Shown: piece by piece, positions 15,997 to 25,554 of the stretch | Position numbering within the stretch: the first letter of the stretch is position 1 | Layout of the letters: each line of letters opens with the position of its first letter | DNA from: Lachnospira sp. UBA2821 | Lineage (GTDB): Bacteria > Bacillota > Clostridia > Lachnospirales > Lachnospiraceae | Direction of reading: 5' to 3' | Assembly: GCA_002351535.1 (NCBI GenBank) | Contig: DEGR01000036.1 | Span: forward strand, 1 to 31,441 | DNA length: 31,441 nucleotides | Program-made: the position numbers and the translations under genes | Notes under the pieces: model-generated | Database searches by the model: none | Told to the model about the DNA's origin: nothing | What the model saw: the letters and a program-made list of their open reading frames with translations, nothing else

Positions 15997-16767
15997 TTAT
16001 GAAATTTTATTCATAATTTTTAATATGAGTGAATGTGGAACTACTTTTGCTAGTATCATAAGTAGATTCATTGATTTTCCATATACTGACAATTCCTTTC
16101 TTTTTGCCGCATCTGAAATAACCTGCCTTACAACATCCGGAGCCGTTGCCATAAAGTAATCTTTATACCATGGTCTTGCATTGTTCACTCCATCACCTGC
16201 AATTCTGAAAAACTCAGTATTAACAGGACCCGGACACGCTGCGGTAACTGATATGTTCTTTGATTTTAATTCATAATTAAGTGCTCTTGAAAAGCTCAAT
16301 ACATATGCCTTTGTTGCTGCATAAATAGCAAACCCCGGCTGTGGAAGAAATGCTGCCGATGATGCAAAATTTATTATACGTCCGCCTTTTCCAATATATG
16401 GCTCTGTTTCTATCGTTATGGCTGTAAGTGCCCTGCAGTTTGTATCAATCATACCTACGGACAATTCTTCAGGTTCATCCATAATATTGCCGGTTATTCC
16501 ATATCCGGCACAATTAACAAGAATTCTTACATCCGGATTTTCCTGTTTTAACATTCTTTTATATTTTACCCTGAATTCTTCTTTGGTAATATCCTCATCT
16601 ATTATGATACATGGTGTGTTTATCTCCTCACGTATCTCATCCATTCTGTCTTTTCTTCTCGCAATAAGCCATATCTCATCTAATGACCTGACTCTTTTGT
16701 TAAGCTGCATAACAAACTCTTTACCCATTCCTGATGATGCCCCTGTAATAACTGCTATCTTCTTCAA
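15997..16767 (-). CDS. Short-chain dehydrogenase/reductase (SDR)
   Basis: A classical SDR of 256 residues: the nucleotide-binding motif TGASSGMGKEF at the N-terminus, LVNCAGYG (NAG-like), the catalytic serine in NFASSAAFLPQ and the YAATK tyrosine-lysine pair, then ACPGPVNTEFF. The arginines after the first strand (LIARRKDR) favour NADP(H). Family members of this kind reduce ketones or fatty-acyl intermediates, but the substrate cannot be told. The start is a TTG at 16767, nine bases after AGGAGG; no ATG is available. It begins 14 bases after the upstream pseudouridine synthase. Confidence 0.9.
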   Translation of the reverse strand: MKKIAVITGASSGMGKEFVMQLNKRVRSLDEIWLIARRKDRMDEIREEINTPCIIIDEDITKEEFRVKYKRMLKQENPDVRILVNCAGYGITGNIMDEPEELSVGMIDTNCRALTAITIETEPYIGKGGRIINFASSAAFLPQPGFAIYAATKAYVLSFSRALNYELKSKNISVTAACPGPVNTEFFRIAGDGVNNARPWYKDYFMATAPDVVRQVISDAAKRKELSVYGKSMNLLMILAKVVPHSLILKIMNKIS

Positions 16768-16781
16768 CTCTTTTCTCCTCC

Positions 16782-17495
16782 TTAACCTCGTTCACACAAC
16801 ATTTTCAACTCGCTATCCGTAAGCGGTCTGTATCCGCCCGGAATTAATGTATCGTCAAGTTCAAGATTTCCCATCTTTATTCTTTTCAGATATATTACTT
16901 CCATCCCGGCTGCCTTAAACATTCTCTTCACCTGATGAAATTTTCCTTCTGATATTGTCAGATATACTTCTGATACATCCAATGACTTAATTATATTAAG
17001 TTTTGCGGGGAGTGTAAGGCTTTTTTCGCCTATATCGACTCCCTCCCTGAACATTTCTACATGCTCTTCTTTAACTTTACCTTTAACTTTCACATAATAA
17101 GTTTTATCAACATGTTTCTTTGGTGACAGTATATCATGTGCCACCCCACCATCATTGCTGATAATAAGAAGTCCTTCTGTATCCTTATCAAGTCTGCCGA
17201 CCGGAAACATGTCTTCTCTTAAGTCTTTTTTATCAAGAAGTTCCATAACTGTCCTATCTTTATTATCCCTTGTAGCAGACACATATCCCGCCGGCTTGTT
17301 CAGCATGTAATATACGAATTTAGTGTATCTGACCGGATTACCATTTACACTTACTTCATCTGCTGATTCATCAACTTTTATCTCCGGTTTTTTCGCTACA
17401 TATCCGTCTATTCTTACCATGCCGGCTTTTATTATTTTCTTAACTTCACTTCTTGTGCCACATCCACATTCACAAAGATATTTATCAAGTCTCAT
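16782..17495 (-). CDS. RsuA/RluB-family pseudouridine synthase
   Basis: S4 domain at the N-terminus (MRLDKYLCECGCGTRSEVKK), then the RsuA-type catalytic domain: MLNKPAGYVSATRD, the catalytic aspartate in FPVGRLDKDTEGLLI, DKTYYVKVKG and ISEGKFHQVKRMFKAAG, ending with the family pattern GGYRPLTDSEL. The length (237) and the sequence DNKDRTVMELL fit the 16S rRNA U516 synthase (RsuA) group best. AAGGAG lies four bases before the ATG. It follows relQ by 12 bases and precedes the SDR by 14, so all three are one transcript. Confidence 0.93.
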   Translation of the reverse strand: MRLDKYLCECGCGTRSEVKKIIKAGMVRIDGYVAKKPEIKVDESADEVSVNGNPVRYTKFVYYMLNKPAGYVSATRDNKDRTVMELLDKKDLREDMFPVGRLDKDTEGLLIISNDGGVAHDILSPKKHVDKTYYVKVKGKVKEEHVEMFREGVDIGEKSLTLPAKLNIIKSLDVSEVYLTISEGKFHQVKRMFKAAGMEVIYLKRIKMGNLELDDTLIPGGYRPLTDSELKMLCERG

Positions 17496-17507
17496 ATTTC
17501 TCCTTAA

Positions 17508-18311
17508 TTATTGTATTGCCTGTGCCCTATATCCCTCTGCTATTATATCAAGCTCTTTACTGAATCTCTCAAGTGCATTGATGTCACTTTGCATATATAC
17601 ATTATAAAATTCGTCCTGAATCTTTATAATCTCTCTTTTATTTGCCACTTTATACAGATTCTGTATAGTATTCAATATTTCACCTACTATCGAAGACTTT
17701 AGCTGATATGAGTTCTGGACATCCATTATCTCATTTCTTATAGACGACATTTCATTATCAAGAGAAATAACAGCTTTAGCTGCATTATTAAGACGTTCCC
17801 TTATAACGTCCGGCATATTATACCTGTATTTATATTGAAGTGAATGTTCTATCGTAGCCCAGAAATCCATAGCTAATGTCCTGACCTGTATTTCAACCGG
17901 AAGTGTTTTCGTTCCATTTATTGTTTCAACAGAATACAATACTATAAGATGATAGCTTCTGTAACCACTCGGTTTAATATTAGTTATATAATCTTTCTCC
18001 GTTTTGACTTCCATGTCCTTTCTCTTACGGATAAGATTAACAACTACATCTATATCTTCTACAAACTGACATATTATTCTTATTCCTGCTATATCTTCTA
18101 TCTTTTCCTCTACATCTTCAATTGTAAAATTTTTCTTCTGTAGTTTTTCAAGAATGCTGGATATTCTTTTTACTCTGCCCTCAACTTTATTAATCGGGCA
18201 GTAAGTGCCGGCTATCCTGTATTCATCCTGCAAATGTTTAAATTTAACCATCATTTCATCAACTGCAAGTTGATAGGGGGCTAATATCTCCCTCCATAAT
18301 TGAATCTCCAC
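17508..18311 (-). CDS. relQ: Small alarmone synthetase, RelQ-type (GTP pyrophosphokinase)
   Basis: The 267-residue protein consists only of the RelA/SpoT synthetase domain with a helical tail, without a hydrolase or TGS/ACT domains. Motifs: VEGRVKRISSILEKLQ, EDIAGIRIICQF, the GTP-binding segment PSGYRSYHLIV, and EIQVRTLAMDFWATIEHSL. It makes (p)ppGpp from ATP and GTP/GDP. The start is a GTG at 18311, with AAAGG twelve bases upstream; this fits the RelQ N-terminus (xxxQWxxxLxPYxxAV; here LWREILAPYQLAV). It lies between a GGDEF cyclase and an rRNA pseudouridine synthase, so two second-messenger enzymes are neighbours. Confidence 0.93.
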   Translation of the reverse strand: MEIQLWREILAPYQLAVDEMMVKFKHLQDEYRIAGTYCPINKVEGRVKRISSILEKLQKKNFTIEDVEEKIEDIAGIRIICQFVEDIDVVVNLIRKRKDMEVKTEKDYITNIKPSGYRSYHLIVLYSVETINGTKTLPVEIQVRTLAMDFWATIEHSLQYKYRYNMPDVIRERLNNAAKAVISLDNEMSSIRNEIMDVQNSYQLKSSIVGEILNTIQNLYKVANKREIIKIQDEFYNVYMQSDINALERFSKELDIIAEGYRAQAIQ

Positions 18312-18332
18312 TTTACACTATTGCCTTTCTTT

Positions 18333-20054
18333 TTATTCTTCTCCCCGGCTCTTACCACTGTAAATGGTAATTCTTCCTCGTCCTGTGTTTTTTGAATAAT
18401 ACATAGCAATATCAGCATGACTGAGTATTTCATTAATATCATCGCATGTCTCCGGGTATGATGCTATACCAATGCTGACATCTACATGAACATCTGTACC
18501 TTCATAATCAAATACTTTTTCCTTAATCTCTCCATGCATCTTCTCTACTATTGCGTACACTTCTTCTACATTTTTATCCGGAAATACAATCACAAATTCC
18601 TCTCCGCCATATCTGACTGCTATTGCATTATTTTCGTTAGCTGTCTTTCCGGCCATATATCCACAATAACTTATCACTCCATCACCGAAAAGATGTCCGT
18701 ATTTATCATTTATATTTTTGAACTTATCTATATCAAACAAAATAACCGTAAGTACCTTGTTCTCTTCTTTTGCTTTTCTGATAAGTTCAGGATATTTTGC
18801 ATTGAAGTGTCTTCTGTTAAAAATCTTTGTTAATGAATCCTTAGTAGCCATATCATGCATTTTAGCATATAACTCTGCATTATTAATCGCTACTGTCATC
18901 TGTTCACCAATACCTTTGTAAAAACCAATATTATTATCATTAAAATATCCGTTAGTCTTTTTTCCTACAAACAGATATCCTTTCTGATTCTCAGATAAAT
19001 TTACAACATATATAAGAAATGATGATATGTGCATTTCTCTGACGAATGGATAGATTTCTTCGTTTACATCATTTACAACCATATACCCATCACACATTTG
19101 CGAAAACTCTTCCGTTGAAACAAATTCTTTAAATAATTTTACGGTATTGTCCGGAAGTTTGATATCATATATGTTATTAAGATTAAAAAAGTCTTTCGGT
19201 TCATCATCACCTATAACTATATCAAACATAAATATTCCGCATACTTCCACCTGCAGATTAGTTGTTATGCTTGAAGTGACGAATTCTGTAAGTTTTCCTA
19301 TCTCAAGTGATGCCGATATTCTTCGTAATATTTTATGCTGCAAATCCATCTGCCTGTTCTGGCTTTTAACACTTTCATTAAGTTTCTGAAGCTGGAATCT
19401 TTGTATACTAAGCTGTTCATTAGCATGAACCAGTTTACTCTGATATACTTTCAGATTCTCATACTCTTCTTTGGAATTAGTAGCAATCCGTTCCTGTCGG
19501 TACATATTATTAAGAAGATTATCAATAAGTTCTCCGCACACTTTCATATTGCTCACAAGTATCATTACAAATATAACTATAAATATTACTACTATAATTA
19601 TCTCAAAATTCGTACAGCTTGCAAAAAAATAGTATATTAATGTCACAAGTGTCATCGGAAATATGGTTTCTAACACTGCACTTATTTTGTAATAATCTTC
19701 TGATATATCATACAGAAATAAATGCTCAAACACAGTAGCCATATATACTGCACTCATTATAAATATTGTTACATATATGCCACTTGTATATAGCATCGCA
19801 AAAGCCGACATAAACATAACTGAATATCTTATAATTCTCAGTACAAACTTCTTATAAAAATATTTTTTCATTCCGGCAGCCCAGTCTAATAATAATGCTG
19901 CTGAAACTCCGACACCTATTACAACTTCAAATATTGAATTATTCTTTCCAAACAGTACTATCATAAGATAATATACTGCTAACATTGCTGCTATATATTT
20001 ATTGTATTTTGAAAATGCGCTTTCTGTCTCAAACAGTGTTTCATTATTTTCCAT
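18333..20054 (-). CDS. Membrane diguanylate cyclase (GGDEF)
   Basis: Residues 1 to about 185 hold six hydrophobic segments with almost no external loops. A coiled stretch follows (about 195-240), then a GAF-like region (about 245-395), then a GGDEF domain at the C-terminus: DSLTKIFNRRHF, FDIDKFKNINDKYGHLFGD and the active-site RYGGEEF near residue 483. The active site is intact, so it should make c-di-GMP from two GTP. The RxxD inhibitory site normally just before the GG(D/E)EF loop is absent, so product inhibition is not expected. GGGAGG before the ATG sits in the last codons of the upstream FtsA-like gene. The signal is unknown. Confidence 0.93.
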   Translation of the reverse strand: MENNETLFETESAFSKYNKYIAAMLAVYYLMIVLFGKNNSIFEVVIGVGVSAALLLDWAAGMKKYFYKKFVLRIIRYSVMFMSAFAMLYTSGIYVTIFIMSAVYMATVFEHLFLYDISEDYYKISAVLETIFPMTLVTLIYYFFASCTNFEIIIVVIFIVIFVMILVSNMKVCGELIDNLLNNMYRQERIATNSKEEYENLKVYQSKLVHANEQLSIQRFQLQKLNESVKSQNRQMDLQHKILRRISASLEIGKLTEFVTSSITTNLQVEVCGIFMFDIVIGDDEPKDFFNLNNIYDIKLPDNTVKLFKEFVSTEEFSQMCDGYMVVNDVNEEIYPFVREMHISSFLIYVVNLSENQKGYLFVGKKTNGYFNDNNIGFYKGIGEQMTVAINNAELYAKMHDMATKDSLTKIFNRRHFNAKYPELIRKAKEENKVLTVILFDIDKFKNINDKYGHLFGDGVISYCGYMAGKTANENNAIAVRYGGEEFVIVFPDKNVEEVYAIVEKMHGEIKEKVFDYEGTDVHVDVSIGIASYPETCDDINEILSHADIAMYYSKNTGRGRITIYSGKSRGEE

Positions 20055-20057
20055 ATA

Positions 20058-22238
20058 TTAGTCCTCCCAATATATTTCAAGTAAATCTCCCTCGAATATC
20101 GGCTGGGTAAATTCACATTTTGCTCCATTTACTTTAATCACAAGTGAAGTGCCCCCCGCTTTTTTAGTATCAAAAGGATAGAAATCAAATATATCAACGA
20201 ATATATACTGACTTTTATTCTTTAACAGTACAGCCTGACCATTAACTGTAACCTTAATAACTTTTTTTGCGTTCGATTTACCTGTTTCATGCACTTTATC
20301 TATATCGTTTGTTTTATTACTATCATATTCTTTATCAGCTTCCATGTTCACATTGTTATGTATGTCTTCATGTGTATCTTCGTTAAGCTGCTCAGTTTCT
20401 TTATAATCTTCTCTGACAATATCTTCTGTGACATTGTCCTCTGTAACATTATCTTCTGTAACATTATCTTCTGTAACATTATCTTCCACATAAGAATCCT
20501 TTATATCTACCCTGAAATTCTCGAATACCTTTTCATCATCTCCTGCCTCAATGTTATTTACCAGAACTTTTTTTCCTTTTATGTCAATATCCAGGAACAT
20601 AACTAACTGTGCTACGGTATAATAATCAAGAATCTCAATTTCATCACCCTCACATATTCTATAATCATCCGGCTTAAGTTCCCCATTAACTGACGCAAAC
20701 TTAGGACAAATCACCTTGTTCCCATTAACAACAACACTTATATCGGATTTATATTCAGGTATCTGCCTTATGTACATACACGCCTCGTCACCATAAGATG
20801 ATTCTGTGATATCCACATAATCATTTTTCTTAATAGGAGTGTTGATATTAGCTTCTTTGTCATTTACCTTAATAATTGCAGATTCACCAAGTTCTCCTCT
20901 TGCCATTCTGCTCTCACCATTAACTTTATAATTAACTGCTTTTCCTCTCCTTGCAAATAGTGCATCATTAGCAAGACCAACCTGCATTGCAGCATCTATA
21001 ACGGTAAGGTGATTGTTATCATATAACTTTATTCTTTCATCATTCACATGCACAAATATAAAATTATTCTTCTGGCTGTAAAAATTCATGCATATACCAA
21101 TAGGTGTTACCAAAAGAGGATCTTTTTTAATATTTTCCTGTTTAAATTCTACTGAACCAAGTACCTCTTCACCTCTTAATGCAACACGTTCATCAGGTAT
21201 TCCTAATCTTTTGGCTATGGCAGACGTGAAACCACTAATCTTACCGCCACCGCCAACTACAAATACAGCACTTACACTCTTACCGCCGTTTAATTCTTTA
21301 ATCTTATCCGCTACTTCATTAGCAACATTTTCAACGGTCTGCGCATACGCTTCACGTACTTCTTTTGGACTAATTTTTTTCTTAAGCCCCATTATATCGG
21401 TGAATGTAATCTGTCTGTTTTTGGTTGAAGCAATCTTAATCTTCTCTGCGGTATTAAAATCCACAAGATATCTGCTTACAATCTGCTCCGTGAATTCATC
21501 TCCCGCATGTGCAATCATTCCATATGCCGTAATACTTCCCGACTGGGTAATTGATATATCCGACGTTCCTGCTCCTACATCAACAAGTGCTATATTAAGA
21601 AGCCTGTATGATTCAGGAATTGCTATATTAATAGCAGCAATAGGCTCCAAAGTAAGATTCGACACTGTAAGTCCTGCACCTTCCACTGCTGTATACAGTC
21701 CTTCTACTACATCTTCAGGTAAAAATGTTGCAAGAATATCTGCTGATATTTTTCTCGCCTTATGTCCTTCAAGATTAACTATAACATAATCATTAAGATA
21801 ATATTTTATAACTGTATATCCTACACTATAAAATCTTATTCCATCAGAATTGTTATTAACCTCTCCATAAGCCTTTTCAACACCCATTAATTCAAGAGAA
21901 TATATGTGTTCCCCTGTAATCTGTGTCTCCTCGTCAAATTCCGTCTCAACATGTACTGTAACAGTTCTGAGCACTCGTCCGGCTGCCGCTATACATACAT
22001 CATCGAGCTGAAGACCAAGCTGGCTTTCTAATTCCTTCCTGACTTTCTTAATAGACTCTGACACTTTTCCTATATCGTGTATCTGTCCATCAAGCATATC
22101 TCTGCTCTCATGTTCTTTCACATAATGGGCAAGTACATTAAATTTATTTCTTTCCATATACCCGACAGAACCAACTATGCTTCTTGTTCCAATATCAAGA
22201 CCAAAAACCAAGTGTTCAGATAATCTATTCTCAATCAT
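20058..22238 (-). CDS. FtsA-like actin-fold ATPase with long C-terminal extension
   Basis: Residues 1 to about 385 are an FtsA/PilM-type ATPase: the phosphate-1 loop FGLDIGTRSIVGSVGY, an SHS2-like insert, the phosphate-2 motif NIALVDVGAGTSDISIT and the adenosine motif VFVVGGGGKISGF. The remaining 340 residues are not found in ordinary FtsA. They contain several short beta modules with the pattern VNG...GD-x-(I/V)-(E/D)-I, for example VVVNGNKVIC, EGDEIEILDYY, VTVNGQAVLL and FEGDLLEIYWED at the very end. One module is interrupted by an acidic linker with EDNVT repeats. No amphipathic membrane helix like that of FtsA is visible at the C-terminus. It follows coaE and polA. It is probably cytoskeletal, possibly in division or envelope assembly; function not established. 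Confidence 0.85.
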   Translation of the reverse strand: MIENRLSEHLVFGLDIGTRSIVGSVGYMERNKFNVLAHYVKEHESRDMLDGQIHDIGKVSESIKKVRKELESQLGLQLDDVCIAAAGRVLRTVTVHVETEFDEETQITGEHIYSLELMGVEKAYGEVNNNSDGIRFYSVGYTVIKYYLNDYVIVNLEGHKARKISADILATFLPEDVVEGLYTAVEGAGLTVSNLTLEPIAAINIAIPESYRLLNIALVDVGAGTSDISITQSGSITAYGMIAHAGDEFTEQIVSRYLVDFNTAEKIKIASTKNRQITFTDIMGLKKKISPKEVREAYAQTVENVANEVADKIKELNGGKSVSAVFVVGGGGKISGFTSAIAKRLGIPDERVALRGEEVLGSVEFKQENIKKDPLLVTPIGICMNFYSQKNNFIFVHVNDERIKLYDNNHLTVIDAAMQVGLANDALFARRGKAVNYKVNGESRMARGELGESAIIKVNDKEANINTPIKKNDYVDITESSYGDEACMYIRQIPEYKSDISVVVNGNKVICPKFASVNGELKPDDYRICEGDEIEILDYYTVAQLVMFLDIDIKGKKVLVNNIEAGDDEKVFENFRVDIKDSYVEDNVTEDNVTEDNVTEDNVTEDIVREDYKETEQLNEDTHEDIHNNVNMEADKEYDSNKTNDIDKVHETGKSNAKKVIKVTVNGQAVLLKNKSQYIFVDIFDFYPFDTKKAGGTSLVIKVNGAKCEFTQPIFEGDLLEIYWED
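20416..20490 (-). repeat. Five tandem 15-bp units encoding EDNVT repeats
   Basis: Five consecutive 15-base units (two identical copies, ACATTATCTTCTGTA at 20446-20460 and 20461-20475, flanked by three variants) encode the pentapeptide repeat EDNVT in the acidic linker of the FtsA-like protein. The near identity at DNA level implies recent expansion by slippage. Because the unit is five codons, copy-number changes keep the reading frame. Confidence 0.9.
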
Positions 22239-22302
22239 TTATAATAATCTCCATTTCACATAGTATCTATTGAATCTTTATTGCATGTAGTCTGCTGATT
22301 AC

Positions 22303-22890
22303 TTAATTCTCTATAAGTTTCCTTAATTGTTCTTCCGTTTCTTCTACACTGCCACTATTATCGATAGTAGCATCGGCTCTTGACGAAAACTCTTTGTCAT
22401 TAAGCTGTTGTGCTATTATTTTACTAATTTTATCTTCAGTATATCCACGGCTTTCTCGCAGACGCTCTACTCTTTTATCCACGTCCGACCTCACATACCA
22501 CACCTTATCACACAGTATATGCAGCTCTGTTTCAAAAAGTATTGCAGATTCTATTACAAAATTTGCATCCTCTTCACTCTCTGATATTCTTACAATTCTG
22601 TTCTTAAGTTCAGATATAACTTCCGGATGAACAAGTCTGTTAAGGTATTCTAATTCCTCTCTGTCTGCAAAAACAATATTAGCCAGTTTATGTCTGTCTA
22701 TGTTACCATCCTCAAGAAGAATTTCATTTCCAAAATGTTCAACAATCATTTTATATACTAATGTTGCCGGCTTAATAACTTCATGTCCTATCTTATCAGC
22801 CTCGAAAACATGATAAAAATATCTGTCTCTTAATATCTTTAATACAGTTGACTTTCCGGTTCCAACACCGCCCGTTATCCCTAATATCAT
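22303..22890 (-). CDS. coaE: Dephospho-CoA kinase
   Basis: The protein opens with the Walker A motif ITGGVGTGKSTVLKIL and has the family features FEADKIGHEVI, RLVHPEVISELKNRI and VIESAILFETELHILCDKVW. It phosphorylates dephospho-CoA on the ribose, the last step of CoA synthesis. Length (195) is normal. GGAGG lies seven bases before the ATG. It follows polA by 27 bases, an order common in Firmicutes, and is separated from the FtsA-like gene by 64 bases in which I see no clear promoter or terminator. Confidence 0.96.
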   Translation of the reverse strand: MILGITGGVGTGKSTVLKILRDRYFYHVFEADKIGHEVIKPATLVYKMIVEHFGNEILLEDGNIDRHKLANIVFADREELEYLNRLVHPEVISELKNRIVRISESEEDANFVIESAILFETELHILCDKVWYVRSDVDKRVERLRESRGYTEDKISKIIAQQLNDKEFSSRADATIDNSGSVEETEEQLRKLIEN

Positions 22891-22917
22891 CCTAAAACCT
22901 CCATTAATAATAAGCTT

Positions 22918-25545
22918 TTAATGTGCTTCAAGCCAATTGTTTCCACATTGTACATCAACCTCAAGTGCCACTCTCATATGTGCAGCTCCTGACATTTCTT
23001 CTTTTAATATATTTATTATCTCATTTTTTTCGTTTACAGGTGCTTCAATAAGCAATTCATCATGAACCTGCAATACTATTTTTGATTTTTTACCTTCATC
23101 TCTTAATCTTCTGTCGACATTAATCATGGCAATTTTCATAATATCGGCAGCCGTTCCCTGTATAGGTGAATTCATGGCAATTCTCTCTCCAAATGAACGT
23201 TGCATAAAATTAGATGATTTCAATTCCGGAACAGGTCTCCTTCTTCCAAATGCTGTAACCGTATACCCTTTTTCTTTCGCATCAGCCACAAATTTTTCAA
23301 GACATTTATGGATTCCCGGATAGCTTTCAAAATATTCTTTAATATACTGTTCCGCTTCTTTTCTTGATATACTTAAATCCTGACTCAGTCCGAAGGAACT
23401 TATGCCATATACTATTCCAAAGTTAACTGCTTTCGCATTACTTCTCTGTGTCTTAGTCACTTCATCCAAAGGAACATGAAACACTTTTGATGCTGTTATC
23501 TGGTGTATATCACACGCCTCATTATATGCTTCAATAAGATTCTCATCTCCGGACATATCTGCAAGAATTCTCAATTCTATCTGGGAATAATCCGCATCAA
23601 TCAGTATATTGCCATCTTCCGGAACAAATACTTTACGAATCTCTTTTCCTTTCTCCATCCTTATAGGTATGTTCTGTAAATTAGGCTCTGTACTGCTTAT
23701 TCTTCCTGTCGCCGTTATTGTCTGGTTGAACTTACCATGGATTCGTCCGTCATCTTCGATATATTGAACCAGTCCTACAGCATATGTCGAATTAAGCTTT
23801 GTAAGCTGTCTATATAATAATATATCTGCAACAACCGGATAATCATCCTTCAGCTTATCAAGAATATCTGCCGACGTTGAATAACCTGTCTTGGTTTTCT
23901 TAGCTCCCGGAAGTCCTAATTTCACAAACAATATTTCTCCTAACTGCTTAGGAGAATTTATCTTGAACTTTTCACCTACTGCATCATATATTCTGTTCTC
24001 AACTTCTCCAATCAGCTGCTCCAGTTCTTTACTATAACTTTCAAGTGCTTCTTTTTGAACTTTAACACCATTCTTTTCCATTCTGTCAAGTGCATATATA
24101 AGTGGAAGTTCTATATCTGAATATACATTATGCATATGTGTCTTATCAAGTTCATCCTGTACTTTTTCCTTACCGCAGAATGCTATATTTGACTTATAAT
24201 TAAGCATTTTCACAAGACTGTTCCTGTCTTCTTCATATGCACTTAAAATGTCTCTTTTTCCTAACAGTTCTTCTCTTGACTGAACTGTTATTCCTATATA
24301 ATCTCTTGCAATATCATCATAATCATAATTATCTTTAAGTGGATTAAGAAGATATGCCTGAACGAACAAATCGGAAATATTTAAATTATCACTGCCTTCG
24401 TTGAACTGAACAGCTTTCAAAATACTTTTCAAATCAAACAATGCAATGTTTTTTGAATTAGCAAGAAGATTGCCGGTAATTCCCTTAACCATGAAACCAC
24501 TGCCAATATAGCAATATGCATTTTCCTTATCGCTGCATATACTGACCGCTAACATATCTCCAACATTACATACTTCTATTCCAAATGGTTTATCATTGAT
24601 ATTACCCAGCATCTCTATGAATTCAGATTCATCATCTACGAATACTGAATTTATCTCATAATTGCCTTTTATGTCTGTAGAATCGAATTTCTTAATAATG
24701 CTTTTGAACTCAAGCCTCTTCATAAATTCAAAAGACTGTTCATTATAGATATTATCAACAGTTGCTTCTTCTATATTACATTCCACCGGTGCCTGAATGT
24801 TAATAGTAGCCAGCGTCTTACTTAACCTTGCGAGTTCCTCATTAGCAATAACATTTTCTTTCATCTTACTCTTCTTGATATTATCAATATTGTCATATAC
24901 CCCATCAAGACTTCCATATTCCGAAATGAGCTTTATTGCTGTTTTTTCTCCAACTCCCGGTACACCGGGTATGTTATCTGCCGTATCTCCCATAAATGCC
25001 TTAACATCTATAAATTGTAAAGGTGTTACCCCATATAATTCTTTAACGCCTTCAGCATTATAATTCTCAATCTCCGTATTGCCTTTCTTTGTCTTTGGAA
25101 TTCTTATCATAATATGTTCTGTGGCAAGCTGTAACAAATCTCTGTCTCCTGACAGAACAGATACTTCCATTCCCATCTCTTCACCACGTTTTGACAATGT
25201 TCCAATTATATCATCAGCTTCATATCCCGGAGCTTCTATAGTCTTTATATTCATCGAAGCAAGAACTTCTTTCATTAGCGGTACCTGCTCATGAAGTTCT
25301 TTTGGCATTGATTTTCGCGTTCCTTTATATTCCTTGTACATTTCATGCCTGAATGTCGGCTGCTTAACATCAAATGCCACAATGCAGTAATCAGCATTTT
25401 CTTCCTCTAAAATCTTAAACAGTATATTTAAAAAACCGTATACAGCATTCGTATGGAGTCCTTCCGAATTAGTAAGTTCCGGTATTCCATAAAAGGTCCT
25501 GTTCAATATACTGTGTCCATCGATTAATAATAACTTTTTACTCAT
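22918..25545 (-). CDS. polA: DNA polymerase I
   Basis: At 875 residues it has three parts. The 5'-3' exonuclease is intact: LLLIDGHSILNRTFYG, APGYEADDIIGTL, VLSGDRDLLQL and GDTADNIPGVPGVGEKT. The middle 3'-5' exonuclease domain (about 300-460) is degenerate: where an active domain has the D-x-E motif it reads FGIEVCNVGDML, and the other acidic motifs are missing, as in Bacillus-type Pol I. The polymerase is intact: motif A DADYSQIELRILADMSGDE, motif B RSNAKAVNFGIVYGIS and motif C QVHDELLIEAP. It fills gaps and removes primers in repair and replication. GAGGAGT before the ATG overlaps the stop of the small gene upstream. Confidence 0.97.
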   Translation of the reverse strand: MSKKLLLIDGHSILNRTFYGIPELTNSEGLHTNAVYGFLNILFKILEEENADYCIVAFDVKQPTFRHEMYKEYKGTRKSMPKELHEQVPLMKEVLASMNIKTIEAPGYEADDIIGTLSKRGEEMGMEVSVLSGDRDLLQLATEHIMIRIPKTKKGNTEIENYNAEGVKELYGVTPLQFIDVKAFMGDTADNIPGVPGVGEKTAIKLISEYGSLDGVYDNIDNIKKSKMKENVIANEELARLSKTLATINIQAPVECNIEEATVDNIYNEQSFEFMKRLEFKSIIKKFDSTDIKGNYEINSVFVDDESEFIEMLGNINDKPFGIEVCNVGDMLAVSICSDKENAYCYIGSGFMVKGITGNLLANSKNIALFDLKSILKAVQFNEGSDNLNISDLFVQAYLLNPLKDNYDYDDIARDYIGITVQSREELLGKRDILSAYEEDRNSLVKMLNYKSNIAFCGKEKVQDELDKTHMHNVYSDIELPLIYALDRMEKNGVKVQKEALESYSKELEQLIGEVENRIYDAVGEKFKINSPKQLGEILFVKLGLPGAKKTKTGYSTSADILDKLKDDYPVVADILLYRQLTKLNSTYAVGLVQYIEDDGRIHGKFNQTITATGRISSTEPNLQNIPIRMEKGKEIRKVFVPEDGNILIDADYSQIELRILADMSGDENLIEAYNEACDIHQITASKVFHVPLDEVTKTQRSNAKAVNFGIVYGISSFGLSQDLSISRKEAEQYIKEYFESYPGIHKCLEKFVADAKEKGYTVTAFGRRRPVPELKSSNFMQRSFGERIAMNSPIQGTAADIMKIAMINVDRRLRDEGKKSKIVLQVHDELLIEAPVNEKNEIINILKEEMSGAAHMRVALEVDVQCGNNWLEAH

Positions 25546-25554
25546 ATTGACTCC

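Noticed and set aside
21088..21789. 233-codon open frame on the plus strand
   Set aside because: It lies entirely antisense to the FtsA-like ATPase core, whose motifs are intact; composition is that of a mirror frame and there is no ribosome binding site.
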